From Actinomycetota bacterium (GTDB taxonomy: Bacteria; Actinomycetota; Actinomycetes; Nanopelagicales; Nanopelagicaceae), in assembly GCA_009726125.1 (NCBI GenBank), contig WLIT01000011.1, positions 1-44,246 on the forward strand: a stretch of DNA of 44,246 bases, given 5' to 3'. The position numbers and the translations under genes were made by a program. Each line of letters begins with the position of its first letter. The first letter of the stretch is position 1. The notes beneath the pieces were generated by a model. That model saw only the letters and a list, made by a program, of their open reading frames with translations. It had not been told where the DNA came from and did not search any database. Of the stretch, positions 21,117 to 28,387 are shown in pieces.

Positions 21117-22134
21117 TCTGGGCAGTATTTAGGGCTGCGCCTTTGCGTAAGTTATCGCCACACAGGAAGAGATCAAGTGCGTGCTTATCATCAAGGCTTC
21201 GACGTACGCGACCAACCCAAGTTGGATCTGTGCCAACAACTTCGGCAGGAGTTGGAAATTCATAATTCTCTGGATCGTCAACAAGTTTTACTCCGGCTGT
21301 GTTACGCAGAACTTCTTGCGCATCTTTGCGGGAAACTTTCTTCTTAAAGATTGCATGAACGGCTAGTGAGTGTGTTGTTAATACTGGGACGCGTACACAA
21401 GTGGCAGAAACTTTAAGATCTGGCATCCCCAGAATCTTTCGGGATTCATTACGGACTTTAAGTTCTTCAGAAGAGTAGCCCTCTTCTTTTAGGGAACCAG
21501 CCCAAGGAATAACATTTAGCGCAAGTGGCTTGGGAAATGGGCCATTATCTTTGATGTGGGCCTTTGAATCATTTGCAACATCACCGGAGTTTGTCCCAGC
21601 AACTGCAGAAATTTGTGCGCGCAGGGCATCGATACCAGATTGACCGGCCCCTGATGCTGCTTGATATGAAGCAACAACCAGTTCTTCTAAACCATATTCC
21701 TTATTGAGTGCACCCATTGCAACAATCATGGAAAGTGTTGTGCAATTTGGATTAGAAATAATTCCCTTTAGTCGCTTCTTCGCAGACTTTGGATTTACTT
21801 CTGGAACAACAAGTGGGACTTCTGGATCCATACGAAATGCACCAGAGTTATCGACAACTACAGCGCCACGTGCGACTGCGACTGGCGCCCACTCCGCAGA
21901 AATTTCATCTGGAACATCGAACATTGCAATATCAATTCCATCGAACGCTTCTGGTGAAAGTGCAACAACAGTTAACTCTTCACCGCGGCACATAAGTTTT
22001 TTTCCAGCACTTCGCGCAGATGCAATTAGACGAATCTCAGCATAAACATTTTCGCGCTTGCTCAAGATATCGAGCATCACTGTGCCAACTGCGCCGGTAG
22101 CGCCCACGACTGCTAGAGATGGTTTTCTACTCAT
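21088..22134 (-). CDS. asd: Aspartate-semialdehyde dehydrogenase
   Basis: Asd reduces aspartyl phosphate to aspartate semialdehyde, the branch point toward lysine/diaminopimelate, threonine and methionine. The 348-aa protein has the NADP-binding start [13 protein letters not shown] (9-21) and catalytic Cys131 in SNPNCTTLS, with the conserved substrate-binding region [12 protein letters not shown]. The ATG overlaps the lysC stop by 4 bases. The lysC-asd order is standard in actinobacteria. Confidence 0.97.
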   Translation of the reverse strand: MSRKPSLAVVGATGAVGTVMLDILSKRENVYAEIRLIASARSAGKKLMCRGEELTVVALSPEAFDGIDIAMFDVPDEISAEWAPVAVARGAVVVDNSGAFRMDPEVPLVVPEVNPKSAKKRLKGIISNPNCTTLSMIVAMGALNKEYGLEELVVASYQAASGAGQSGIDALRAQISAVAGTNSGDVANDSKAHIKDNGPFPKPLALNVIPWAGSLKEEGYSSEELKVRNESRKILGMPDLKVSATCVRVPVLTTHSLAVHAIFKKKVSRKDAQEVLRNTAGVKLVDDPENYEFPTPAEVVGTDPTWVGRVRRSLDDKHALDLFLCGDNLRKGAALNTAQIAELVAKEF

Positions 22135-23405
22135 CGGCCAGTTCCCCCGTATACAACGGCTTCAATTTGGGCAGCATCTAATTCAAATGCGGTGTGCGCA
22201 GCACGAACGCCGTTATCTAAATCAGTTGCGCGGCAAACAATTGAAATCCGAATCTCTGAAGTTGAGATCATCTCAATATTTACGCCGGCATCAGCTAGGC
22301 AAGAGAAAAATGTTGCAGTAACGCCGGGATGTGAACGCATTCCAGCGCCGATTAGTGAAAGCTTTCCGATTTGATCATCGTATTGAATTGATTGGAAACC
22401 AATCTCGCCTTGGATGCGTTGCAAAGTTGTAGTTGCTAATGAACCTTCAGTCTTTGGCAAGGTAAATGAAATATCAGTTAACCCGGTCGCGGCGGCAGAA
22501 ACATTCTGAACAATCATGTCGATGTTCACATCAGCATCGGCGATCGCTTGGAAGATACGTGCCGCAGTTCCAGTTCGATCGGGAACTCCAACCACAGTTA
22601 TCTTTGCTTCGCTCTTGTCATGGGCAATGCCCGCGATAATTGCTTGTTCCATATCGGCTCCTCCTTCAGGATGGTCTTTGACCACCCAGGTTCCTTCGTT
22701 ATTTGAAAATGATGAACGTACGTGAATTGGCATGTCATAACGTCGCGCGTATTCAACACAACGTAGGTGCAGAACTTTTGCGCCAGATGCCGCAAGTTCT
22801 AACATCTCGTCATATGTAACTGTCTTTAACTTCTTTGCTGCGGGAACAACTCGTGGGTCTGCCGAGAAGATGCCATCGACATCGGTATAAATTTCGCAGA
22901 CATCTGCTTCAAGTGCCGCTGCTAGTGCAACTGCAGTTGTGTCAGAACCACCGCGACCAAGTGTTGTTACATCTTTTGTATCTTGGCTAATTCCTTGGAA
23001 GCCAGCAACAATTGCAATTGCACCTTCATTAAGCGCTTCGGTAATTCGAGATGGTGTTACATCGATAATACGAGCGCGGCCATGTGCTGAAGTTGTGATT
23101 ACTCCGGCTTGTGATCCAGTGAAAGAACGTGCTTCATTTCCTAAATTTCCAATCGCCATTGCAAGAAGTGCCATTGAAATTCGCTCGCCCGCAGTTAACA
23201 ACATGTCGAGTTCGCGGCCATTTGGAAGTGGGGTTACTTGATTAGCAAGATCGATTAGCTCATCTGTTGTATCGCCCATTGCAGATACAACTACAACGAC
23301 TTGGTGGCCAGCTCGTTTAGTGGCCACGATGCGATTGGCGACCCGCTTTAGCCCTTCGGCATCAGCAACGGAGGAGCCGCCGTATTTCTGGACAATCAAT
23401 CCCAT
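22131..23405 (-). CDS. lysC: Aspartokinase (alpha subunit; beta subunit from internal start)
   Basis: LysC phosphorylates aspartate, the first step toward lysine, threonine, methionine and peptidoglycan diaminopimelate. The 424-aa alpha subunit has the kinase start [11 protein letters not shown] (5-15), catalytic-domain motifs FQGIS and [15 protein letters not shown], and two C-terminal ACT domains (about 265-424) that bind lysine/threonine in relatives. A strong internal ribosome binding site before Met252 should produce a separate 173-aa beta subunit, as in Corynebacterium. No ribosome binding site precedes the main ATG; a TATAGT element lies 13 bases upstream. Confidence 0.97.
   Translation of the reverse strand: MGLIVQKYGGSSVADAEGLKRVANRIVATKRAGHQVVVVVSAMGDTTDELIDLANQVTPLPNGRELDMLLTAGERISMALLAMAIGNLGNEARSFTGSQAGVITTSAHGRARIIDVTPSRITEALNEGAIAIVAGFQGISQDTKDVTTLGRGGSDTTAVALAAALEADVCEIYTDVDGIFSADPRVVPAAKKLKTVTYDEMLELAASGAKVLHLRCVEYARRYDMPIHVRSSFSNNEGTWVVKDHPEGGADMEQAIIAGIAHDKSEAKITVVGVPDRTGTAARIFQAIADADVNIDMIVQNVSAAATGLTDISFTLPKTEGSLATTTLQRIQGEIGFQSIQYDDQIGKLSLIGAGMRSHPGVTATFFSCLADAGVNIEMISTSEIRISIVCRATDLDNGVRAAHTAFELDAAQIEAVVYGGTGR
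22653..22666 (-). promoter_or_regulatory. Internal ribosome binding site for the LysC beta subunit
   Basis: On the minus strand AAGGAGG (22660-22666) lies seven bases before an in-frame ATG at 22652 (Met252, [17 protein letters not shown]). The resulting 173-aa product is exactly the ACT-domain half; the Corynebacterium glutamicum beta subunit is of very similar length and starts at the same place in the protein. This is the strongest ribosome binding site in the gene, stronger than that of lysC itself. Confidence 0.85.
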
Positions 23406-23418
23406 GTGCTAAATATCC

Positions 23419-23424
23419 ACTATA
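23419..23424 (-). promoter_or_regulatory. -10 element upstream of lysC
   Basis: TATAGT on the minus strand, 13 bases before the lysC ATG, with no ribosome binding site between. This gives a leader of only about seven bases. An AAACCTA-TTT-TAGGTTT inverted repeat (about 23438-23454) lies just upstream and could be an operator. Confidence 0.4.
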
Positions 23425-23508
23425 GGGATAGGGCGGTGAAACCTATTTTAGGTTTATCTCAAATAATGAAACGTCTAGGCGTATCAAATAATGAGAAATA
23501 TCTGAAAC

Positions 23509-24108
23509 TTAGTTCTCAACCGTTCTTCGGCCTTCGAATGCCCGGCCAAGAGTTACTTCATCGGCATATTCCAGATCTCCGCCAACTGGAAGTCCGGATG
23601 CCAGACGGCTGACCTTAATTCCAAGTGGTTTAAGTAGCCGAGATAAATAAGTAGCCGTTGCTTCGCCTTCAAGGTTTGGATCGGTAGCAATAATTATTTC
23701 TTGAATCTCGGTTGCAGCTAAGCGAACCATTAATTCACGGATTCGCAGGTTCTCGGGTCCGATGCCATCGATTGGCGAGATTGCGCCACCGAGCACGTGA
23801 TACTTGCCGCGAAATTCGCGCGTTTTCTCAATAGCGATTACATCTTTGCTCTCTTCAACAACGCAGATAAGAGTTGGGTCTCGCCGCGGATCGCGACAGA
23901 TTCGACAGAGTTCCTCTTCTGAAATATTTCCGCATTCAGTGCAGAACTTGACTTTCTCTTTCACTGTGCGCAGAACATCCGCAAGTCGCGAGATATCTAC
24001 GCGTTCGGATTGAATAATATGAAAAGCAATTCGCTGTGCTGATTTTGGCCCGATGCCTGGAAGGCGACCGAGTTCATCAATTAGATCTTGGATGGCACCT
24101 TCATACAT
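23509..24108 (-). CDS. recR: Recombination protein RecR
   Basis: RecR works with RecO (and RecF) to load RecA at gaps. The 199-aa protein has the N-terminal HhH ([18 protein letters not shown], 13-30), a four-Cys zinc finger (Cys56, 59, 68, 71) and a Toprim domain from about residue 79 ([10 protein letters not shown]). The length is normal. It lies 6 bases downstream of dnaX, the usual bacterial dnaX-recR pair. Confidence 0.97.
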   Translation of the reverse strand: MYEGAIQDLIDELGRLPGIGPKSAQRIAFHIIQSERVDISRLADVLRTVKEKVKFCTECGNISEEELCRICRDPRRDPTLICVVEESKDVIAIEKTREFRGKYHVLGGAISPIDGIGPENLRIRELMVRLAATEIQEIIIATDPNLEGEATATYLSRLLKPLGIKVSRLASGLPVGGDLEYADEVTLGRAFEGRRTVEN

Positions 24109-24114
24109 TCGTAG

Positions 24115-25794
24115 TTAGCCCTTCTTGGTTTCACTAATAATTTGGGCACCGAGTTCACGCATCAAAAGCTCTTGACCAGACATTTGGTCGGCATCACTTG
24201 GATCTTCAGATGCTCGCACCGATGGCGAAGATGTATTCGCACTGGCATCCACAACACATTCAATTTTCAGATCAAGTCCCGTCACATCAATAAATGCGGC
24301 ACGCAGAATTTCATCACTTCCGGAACGCGTGAATGAATCACGAGCACCCGCGTTAACAATTCCGATTGTAATTGCTGTCTCGTCGACAGCTAAGACATGC
24401 GCACTTGAACTTAGTAGCGACCAAGTTAGGCGGCGACGCTTCTTAACATTCTCAATTACTTCAGGCCAGAATCTGCGAAGAGCGGCGGCATCGATAGGTC
24501 CTGTTGGTTTATTAGCACTTGGTGTTGGTGCTGCTGCGCGAATTGGCGCCTTAACTTCCTCTTTAACAACTTCTCTGACTTCGGCTTTTTTTGGTTCAGC
24601 TTTAACTTCAGCCTTCGCTGCAACAGGTTGTGGGATAGAAATATTTTCGCGAAGTTCTAAGCGTTCAATTCTCGAAATTAAACCAACATCATCGCTTCCG
24701 GGCAGAAGTATGCGGCCACAAATGAGTTCCAGCATCAGCCTTGGCGCAGTCGCACCGCGCATCTGAGTTAAGCCGACCGCCACAATGTCTGCGCTTCTAA
24801 TTAAGTTTGCGGTTCCAATAATTGTTGCTTGTGCTCGCATACGTTGTAGTTGATCTTCTGGAATCTCGCGAAGTATTTGTGACGCGCTATCTTCAACGGC
24901 GCCGACAATAATTAAATCGCGCAAACGCTCTAAGAAATCTTGAGTGAAGCGACGGGGATCGTGGCCGGATTCAATAACGCGATCGATTGCCTTAAATAGC
25001 GTTGCACCATCACGAGCAGCCATCGCATCGATTGCTTCATCTAGAAGTGCGCCATCGGTGTAGCCAAGTAGTTGAATTGCAATTTCATATGTGACGCCCT
25101 CTTTGCCAGCACCAGCAAGGAGTTGTCCGAGTACAGATAGCGCGTCTCGAACCGAACCACCAGATGCGCGAACCACAAGTGGAATAACGCCTTTAGCGAC
25201 TTTGATTCCTTCAGAGTTACAGACCTTCTCTAAGTGCGCAGCAAGAATTCCAGGTGGTACTAAGCGAAATGGATAATGGTGGGTACGGGATCTAATTGTC
25301 GAAATAAGTTTTTCAGGTTCAGTTGTTGCAAAGATAAAGAGAACGTGTGGTGGTGGCTCTTCTACAACTTTTAGTAACGCGTTTGCAGCGCCGGGTCCAA
25401 GTTGGTGGGCCTCATCAATAATATAAATCTTGTAACGAGAACTTACCGGCGCAAAGAATGCTTTATCGCGAAGCTCGCGAGCATCATCTACTAAACCATG
25501 AGTTGCAGCATCGAGTTCAATCACATCGATAGATCCCGGACCATTTGCAACTAAATCTTTACATGATTGGCATTCACCACAAGGATTTGGTGTTGGCCCT
25601 TTTTCGCAATTAAGTGAGCGCGCCATAATGCGAGCGCTAGAAGTTTTTCCACAACCACGTGGACCAGAAAATAAATATGCGTGATGAATTTTTCCGGATT
25701 CAAGTGCATTTGAAAGTGGTTCAGTTACATGTTCTTGTCCGATAACTTCACTAAAAGTGGAGGGGCGATACTTACGATACAAAGCTAGTGACAT
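24115..25794 (-). CDS. dnaX: DNA polymerase III subunits gamma/tau
   Basis: DnaX is the ATPase of the sliding-clamp loader. The 559-aa protein has Walker A SGPRGCGKTS (43-52), four zinc ligands (Cys63, 72, 75, 78), the Walker B/DEAH box IIDEAH (125-130), the SRC-like sensor TIRSRTHHYPF and a C-terminal region after a Lys/Glu/Ala-rich linker (about 392-420). The linker holds an A7 run in the phase needed for -1 frameshifting. The start has AGAGGAA upstream of ATG. recR follows after 6 bases; the SRP RNA gene lies upstream on the same strand. Confidence 0.97.
   Translation of the reverse strand: MSLALYRKYRPSTFSEVIGQEHVTEPLSNALESGKIHHAYLFSGPRGCGKTSSARIMARSLNCEKGPTPNPCGECQSCKDLVANGPGSIDVIELDAATHGLVDDARELRDKAFFAPVSSRYKIYIIDEAHQLGPGAANALLKVVEEPPPHVLFIFATTEPEKLISTIRSRTHHYPFRLVPPGILAAHLEKVCNSEGIKVAKGVIPLVVRASGGSVRDALSVLGQLLAGAGKEGVTYEIAIQLLGYTDGALLDEAIDAMAARDGATLFKAIDRVIESGHDPRRFTQDFLERLRDLIIVGAVEDSASQILREIPEDQLQRMRAQATIIGTANLIRSADIVAVGLTQMRGATAPRLMLELICGRILLPGSDDVGLISRIERLELRENISIPQPVAAKAEVKAEPKKAEVREVVKEEVKAPIRAAAPTPSANKPTGPIDAAALRRFWPEVIENVKKRRRLTWSLLSSSAHVLAVDETAITIGIVNAGARDSFTRSGSDEILRAAFIDVTGLDLKIECVVDASANTSSPSVRASEDPSDADQMSGQELLMRELGAQIISETKKG
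24586..24592 (-). other. Candidate programmed frameshift site in dnaX
   Basis: The minus strand reads CCA AAA AAA GCC at codons 401-404, so the heptamer A-AAA-AAA has the X-XXY-YYZ phase used for -1 slippage in E. coli dnaX (A-AAA-AAG). In the -1 frame the next codons give seven residues (SRSQRSC) then TAA. A slipped ribosome would therefore make a protein of about 410 aa, close to the 431-aa E. coli gamma subunit. I see no convincing upstream Shine-Dalgarno stimulator or strong downstream hairpin. Confidence 0.45.
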
Positions 25795-25837
25795 CGCGCT
25801 TCCTCTCTACTTTTCGTTTCCTAAACTTAAAATATTT

Positions 25838-25930
25838 GGGACCCTTCGCACACCCGCCAGAGCGGACCTACCCTTGCTGCCTTCCAGCCCTGGGGGAGTT
25901 CAGTACGGTAACGCCGCACGAAGGATCTGC
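25838..25930 (-). ncRNA. ffs: Signal recognition particle RNA (small 4.5S type)
   Basis: The minus strand carries the near-invariant SRP domain IV: CTGAACTCCCCCAGGGC followed by GGAAGGCAGCAAGGGTAGG. The ends pair (CCTTCG near the 5' end with CGAAGG near the 3' end), giving a single long hairpin of about 93 nt. It binds Ffh to target membrane proteins. The 3' end runs into an A/T-rich stretch before dnaX. The exact ends are estimated. Confidence 0.95.
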
Positions 25931-25935
25931 GGGCA

Positions 25936-25941
25936 ATCATA
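25936..25941 (-). promoter_or_regulatory. -10 element for the SRP RNA gene
   Basis: TATGAT on the minus strand lies six to seven bases before the inferred 5' end of the SRP RNA. The -35 region would fall near 25959-25964, within an inverted repeat, and matches consensus poorly. Confidence 0.5.
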
Positions 25942-25971
25942 GTTATTAGAGCCGATAGGCTCCTCCTCTCG

Positions 25972-26059
25972 GGAGGATTCGCATAGCGGCCGAGTGCGCA
26001 CGCTTGGAAAGCGTGTATAGGGCAACCTATCGAGGGTTCAAATCCCTCATCCTCCGCCA
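25972..26059 (+). tRNA. tRNA-Ser (anticodon GGA) with encoded CCA
   Basis: A class II tRNA with a long variable arm. The acceptor stem pairs GGAGGAT (25972-25978) with ATCCTCC (26049-26055), the discriminator is G26056, and CCA is encoded at 26057-26059. The anticodon stem CACGC/GCGTG encloses TTGGAAA with GGA at 26006-26008, reading UCC/UCU. The T arm is GAGGG/CCCTC. Its last 21 bases plus flank are repeated 1.3 kb downstream, marking it as an integration target. Confidence 0.96.
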
Positions 26060-26060
26060 G
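26040..26060 (+). repeat. 21-bp direct repeat, copy 1 (tRNA-Ser 3' end; attachment site)
   Basis: Bases 26040-26060 (AAATCCCTCATCCTCCGCCA plus G) cover half of the T arm, the acceptor strand and CCA of tRNA-Ser. They are identical to 27340-27360. tRNA 3' ends are the classical target of tyrosine recombinases, so this is read as one end of a former or current integrated element. Confidence 0.85.
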
Positions 26061-26087
26061 AAGTGCTCAAACCTTATTCGTGAGTAA

Positions 26088-27218
26088 CTATTTCTTAACC
26101 TGCCAAGAATCTTTTCCATCACTTCCGGGTTTGCACACCAGCTGTGTACCATCTGAAGCTTTTCCATTTGGTCCCTTGGTTGGATCGCAAGCCTGACCTT
26201 CCTTCTGAAAGTTCGAACTTCCTGAATCAGTATTAGCGTTCGATTTCGCCGCCTCTGTCGGTTTGGAAGTATTACCAGAACTCTCTGAACTGCCTTGAGG
26301 TGATGAAGTTCCGGTTTGAATTGTCTGCCCTTTTAGAGCCACCCAATCGGCCGTGGTGCGCCCAACACTTGAATTAAAATCGCAAGGTTGTTTTTGACGA
26401 TCAGCTATTGAAATCTTCATTTCGTTGGGCGATATCCCATGTCCAGCAAAACTGTCCGACACGCTTTTTGACATATGATCAAAAATACTACCGAGAACCT
26501 CCGATTCGTTCGGTGCTCTAGATTTTCCTTCTAAGTCGATATCAAAATCAAATCCCGCGTCAGACATCGACGCATAACCTAAAAGTTGCCCCGCTTTCAC
26601 GGAATCTCCAACTTTGAAACTCTTTGAAAAATAAATATGACCAAAAGAAAACAATATATTTTTATCGAGTGGAGTAGACAACCCTAGGCCGTTGCCATTC
26701 TTCGGGCGACCCAAACCACCTTTATCTGCTTCCAACTGAATAGTTGCAACTGTGCCATCAAAGGGAGCAAATACTTTTACTTTATCTGTCGTCCCCTGAA
26801 ATTGCGTTATTGGGTAAAAATAATGTTTTAACGAAAGATTACTCGTAAGAACTCTCTCAAATGTATACCCATCTCGATTATGGCCAGAGCAACTTCCATA
26901 TTTTGAAATGCTGTTAATTTGATTTAGATCAATTGGAACTGAGGTGATGTACTTCGCGGTGGTGCTAGGCCAAGCAAAACTTATTGAATTTGGATCAACT
27001 TTATTTTGGTTGCTCGAAGTATTAGTTTTTATCCCTTTATCCCAAATTAATTTATTGCCAGATTTAATGCACTTATATTTGAACCCTGATGGGTCGACGG
27101 CACTTTTGCCGAGCTTCTTGCAAGCCCCTCCAACTTTCATATCCGCGTTTGCTGTAGGCCCAAAGAGAGAGAGCGTTAAAGAAGCGAGCACAATGAAGGT
27201 GAGATGAGAGCGCTTCAT
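26088..27218 (-). CDS. Exported degenerate M23-like protein with Cys-pair modules
   Basis: This 376-aa protein has a signal peptide (MKRSHLTFIVLASLTLSLFG, cleavage near ANA-D at residue 25). A Cys-pair module follows (residues 28-62: VGGAC, YKCIKSGNKLIWDKG). The middle resembles an M23 lysostaphin-type beta sheet (VKVFAPFDGTVATI, FSFGHIYF, GDSVKAGQLLGYAS), but the final HxH is replaced by FDFDI, so peptidase activity is doubtful. A Ser/Thr/Asn-rich linker leads to a second Cys-pair module at the C-terminus (EGQACD, TQLVCKPG). It lies alone inside the tRNA-bounded segment. It may bind peptidoglycan or another surface polymer (inference). Confidence 0.75.
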   Translation of the reverse strand: MKRSHLTFIVLASLTLSLFGPTANADMKVGGACKKLGKSAVDPSGFKYKCIKSGNKLIWDKGIKTNTSSNQNKVDPNSISFAWPSTTAKYITSVPIDLNQINSISKYGSCSGHNRDGYTFERVLTSNLSLKHYFYPITQFQGTTDKVKVFAPFDGTVATIQLEADKGGLGRPKNGNGLGLSTPLDKNILFSFGHIYFSKSFKVGDSVKAGQLLGYASMSDAGFDFDIDLEGKSRAPNESEVLGSIFDHMSKSVSDSFAGHGISPNEMKISIADRQKQPCDFNSSVGRTTADWVALKGQTIQTGTSSPQGSSESSGNTSKPTEAAKSNANTDSGSSNFQKEGQACDPTKGPNGKASDGTQLVCKPGSDGKDSWQVKK

Positions 27219-27339
27219 TTCATAATTGTGACTCTAATTTATTGAAAAGCAAGGGCCACTAAAATCAACATCGCGTGCTAAATTTCCTTTTATGACCCGA
27301 TTACCTAAAAATCGGGGGATTACCCAGGATGAAGAGGAT

Positions 27340-27360
27340 AAATCCCTCATCCTCCGCCAG
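27340..27360 (+). repeat. 21-bp direct repeat, copy 2 (tRNA-Ser 3' end copy)
   Basis: It is identical over 21 bases to 26040-26060, including the CCA and the following G. Flanking bases differ, so the identity is limited to the typical core of an attachment site. It does not encode a tRNA: the upstream half of the gene is missing. Confidence 0.85.
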
Positions 27361-27372
27361 CTTTCGTACTAA

Positions 27373-28197
27373 TTAACCTTCGACTGAAACTAAAGCAGTG
27401 CATCCAATAACTTCCATAGGACCACTGTCATATCCGCGCTTCTTATCTGCCTCAATAATCGCCGTTAGTTCGGCAGTAATTCGACTCTTTGCTGATGGCG
27501 CAATTTTCTTAAATGGGCAGATATGTGTTGGCGGGCCACTTGAATTTATTAACAATCCAAATTCAACTAAACCAATTCCTGGTGTGTGGCGTTCATCAAA
27601 ATCGCCAACTTTTGCAATCACTTGACCGGCTTTAACTCGGTCACCTTCTTTAACTTTTACATCAATTACATGTTCTACTTCCCAAATATTTATCTGATCA
27701 TTTGGAGCTGCAATCATAATATTGTAATCGTTTGAATAAAGTTTAGTAATTCGTATTACAGTTCCGGTTTTTATAGCCAGCACGTCTGTTCCAAGAGGCG
27801 CATACATTCCTGGTTGAGGGTTCACTGTTCCTGAGCCAATTGCACCTTCCCCGCGCGGCCCGGTATCTATTCCAAATGGAACATAAGTTAAACCTTTTCC
27901 TTGGCCTGCTCCTTTCAAATCACCATTAAGTGGCGCTTTTGGATCAATCGGAAGCGATTCTATTTCATCACCGTTGGAACTCGGGTTCGTTGATTGCTGC
28001 GAATTATTAGTGATTAAAATTCCTTTATCCCAAAGTAATTTACTGCCAGATTTGACGCAAGTAAATTTTATATTTCCCGAATAAGCAACTTGATTCTTAG
28101 TTTTACATTTAGATCCTGGTTTAATAGCAGCATCCGCGGATGATGATATCCCAAGTGAAAACATTGAAATTAAAGCTAGAGCCAATATATTTAGCAC
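27373..28197 (-). CDS. Exported M23-like paralogue with Cys-pair module
   Basis: A 274-aa protein with a hydrophobic N-terminus (LNILALALISMFSLG, cleavage near ADA-A) followed by a Cys-pair module very like its neighbour's (PGSKC, FTCVKSGSKLLWDKGI). The C-terminal half has the M23-like sheet (DVLAIKTGTVIRI, VEHVIDVKVKEGDRVKAGQV, then VEFGLLI where HxH should be), so it too lacks the catalytic His pair. The start is unclear: the GTG at 28197 leaves no positive n-region, while the codons just upstream in frame encode WKLRASVV, a normal n-region, but with no start codon. It lies just outside the tRNA-bounded segment. Confidence 0.75.
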   Translation of the reverse strand: MLNILALALISMFSLGISSSADAAIKPGSKCKTKNQVAYSGNIKFTCVKSGSKLLWDKGILITNNSQQSTNPSSNGDEIESLPIDPKAPLNGDLKGAGQGKGLTYVPFGIDTGPRGEGAIGSGTVNPQPGMYAPLGTDVLAIKTGTVIRITKLYSNDYNIMIAAPNDQINIWEVEHVIDVKVKEGDRVKAGQVIAKVGDFDERHTPGIGLVEFGLLINSSGPPTHICPFKKIAPSAKSRITAELTAIIEADKKRGYDSGPMEVIGCTALVSVEG

Positions 28198-28208
28198 TAC
28201 AGAAGCTC

Positions 28209-28310
28209 TTAATTTCCAGATGCATTAAGCGCTGATTGCGGCGCCGTAATGCCAAGGATCAGCGAGATTGAAAGTGCAGTGATTATGCTCTTATATTTTT
28301 GTGTTGACAT
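28209..28310 (-). CDS. Possible 33-aa signal-peptide-like ORF
   Basis: ATG at 28310 follows AGAGG with nine bases between. The product is MSTQKYKSIITALSISLILG followed by ITAPQSALNASGN and stop. It is a complete signal peptide (basic n-region, hydrophobic core, cleavage-like A-x-A) with almost no mature part. The stop lies 11 bases before the GTG of the 274-aa gene. It could be a leader peptide coupled to that gene, or the surviving start of a truncated exported protein. Confidence 0.45.
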   Translation of the reverse strand: MSTQKYKSIITALSISLILGITAPQSALNASGN

Positions 28311-28387
28311 TCGCGAACGCCTCTCAGCTATTTCATTCAACTCTAAATACAAATCGGAAAATAAACAAGGGATACAAAATAAATAAT

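Larger units (their letters stand above)
26061..27360. mobile_element. 1.3-kb segment bounded by duplicated tRNA-Ser end
   Basis: Between the two 21-bp repeats lie exactly 1300 bases, counting the second repeat. The segment carries one gene (376-aa exported M23-like protein) and, next to the distal repeat, inverted repeats such as CCCGAT/ATCGGG (27296-27316). There is no integrase, so it is either a deletion remnant or a cargo moved by a recombinase encoded elsewhere. The neighbouring paralogue outside the segment suggests duplication or import of related cargo. Confidence 0.5.

Noticed and set aside
23406-23508. Lysine riboswitch upstream of lysC
   Set aside because: The gap is only about 100 bases and the likely transcription start is within about 10 bases of ATG, leaving no leader.
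26061-27360. Prophage or complete integrative element
   Set aside because: No integrase, excisionase or structural genes; only the attachment-like repeats and one cargo gene are present.
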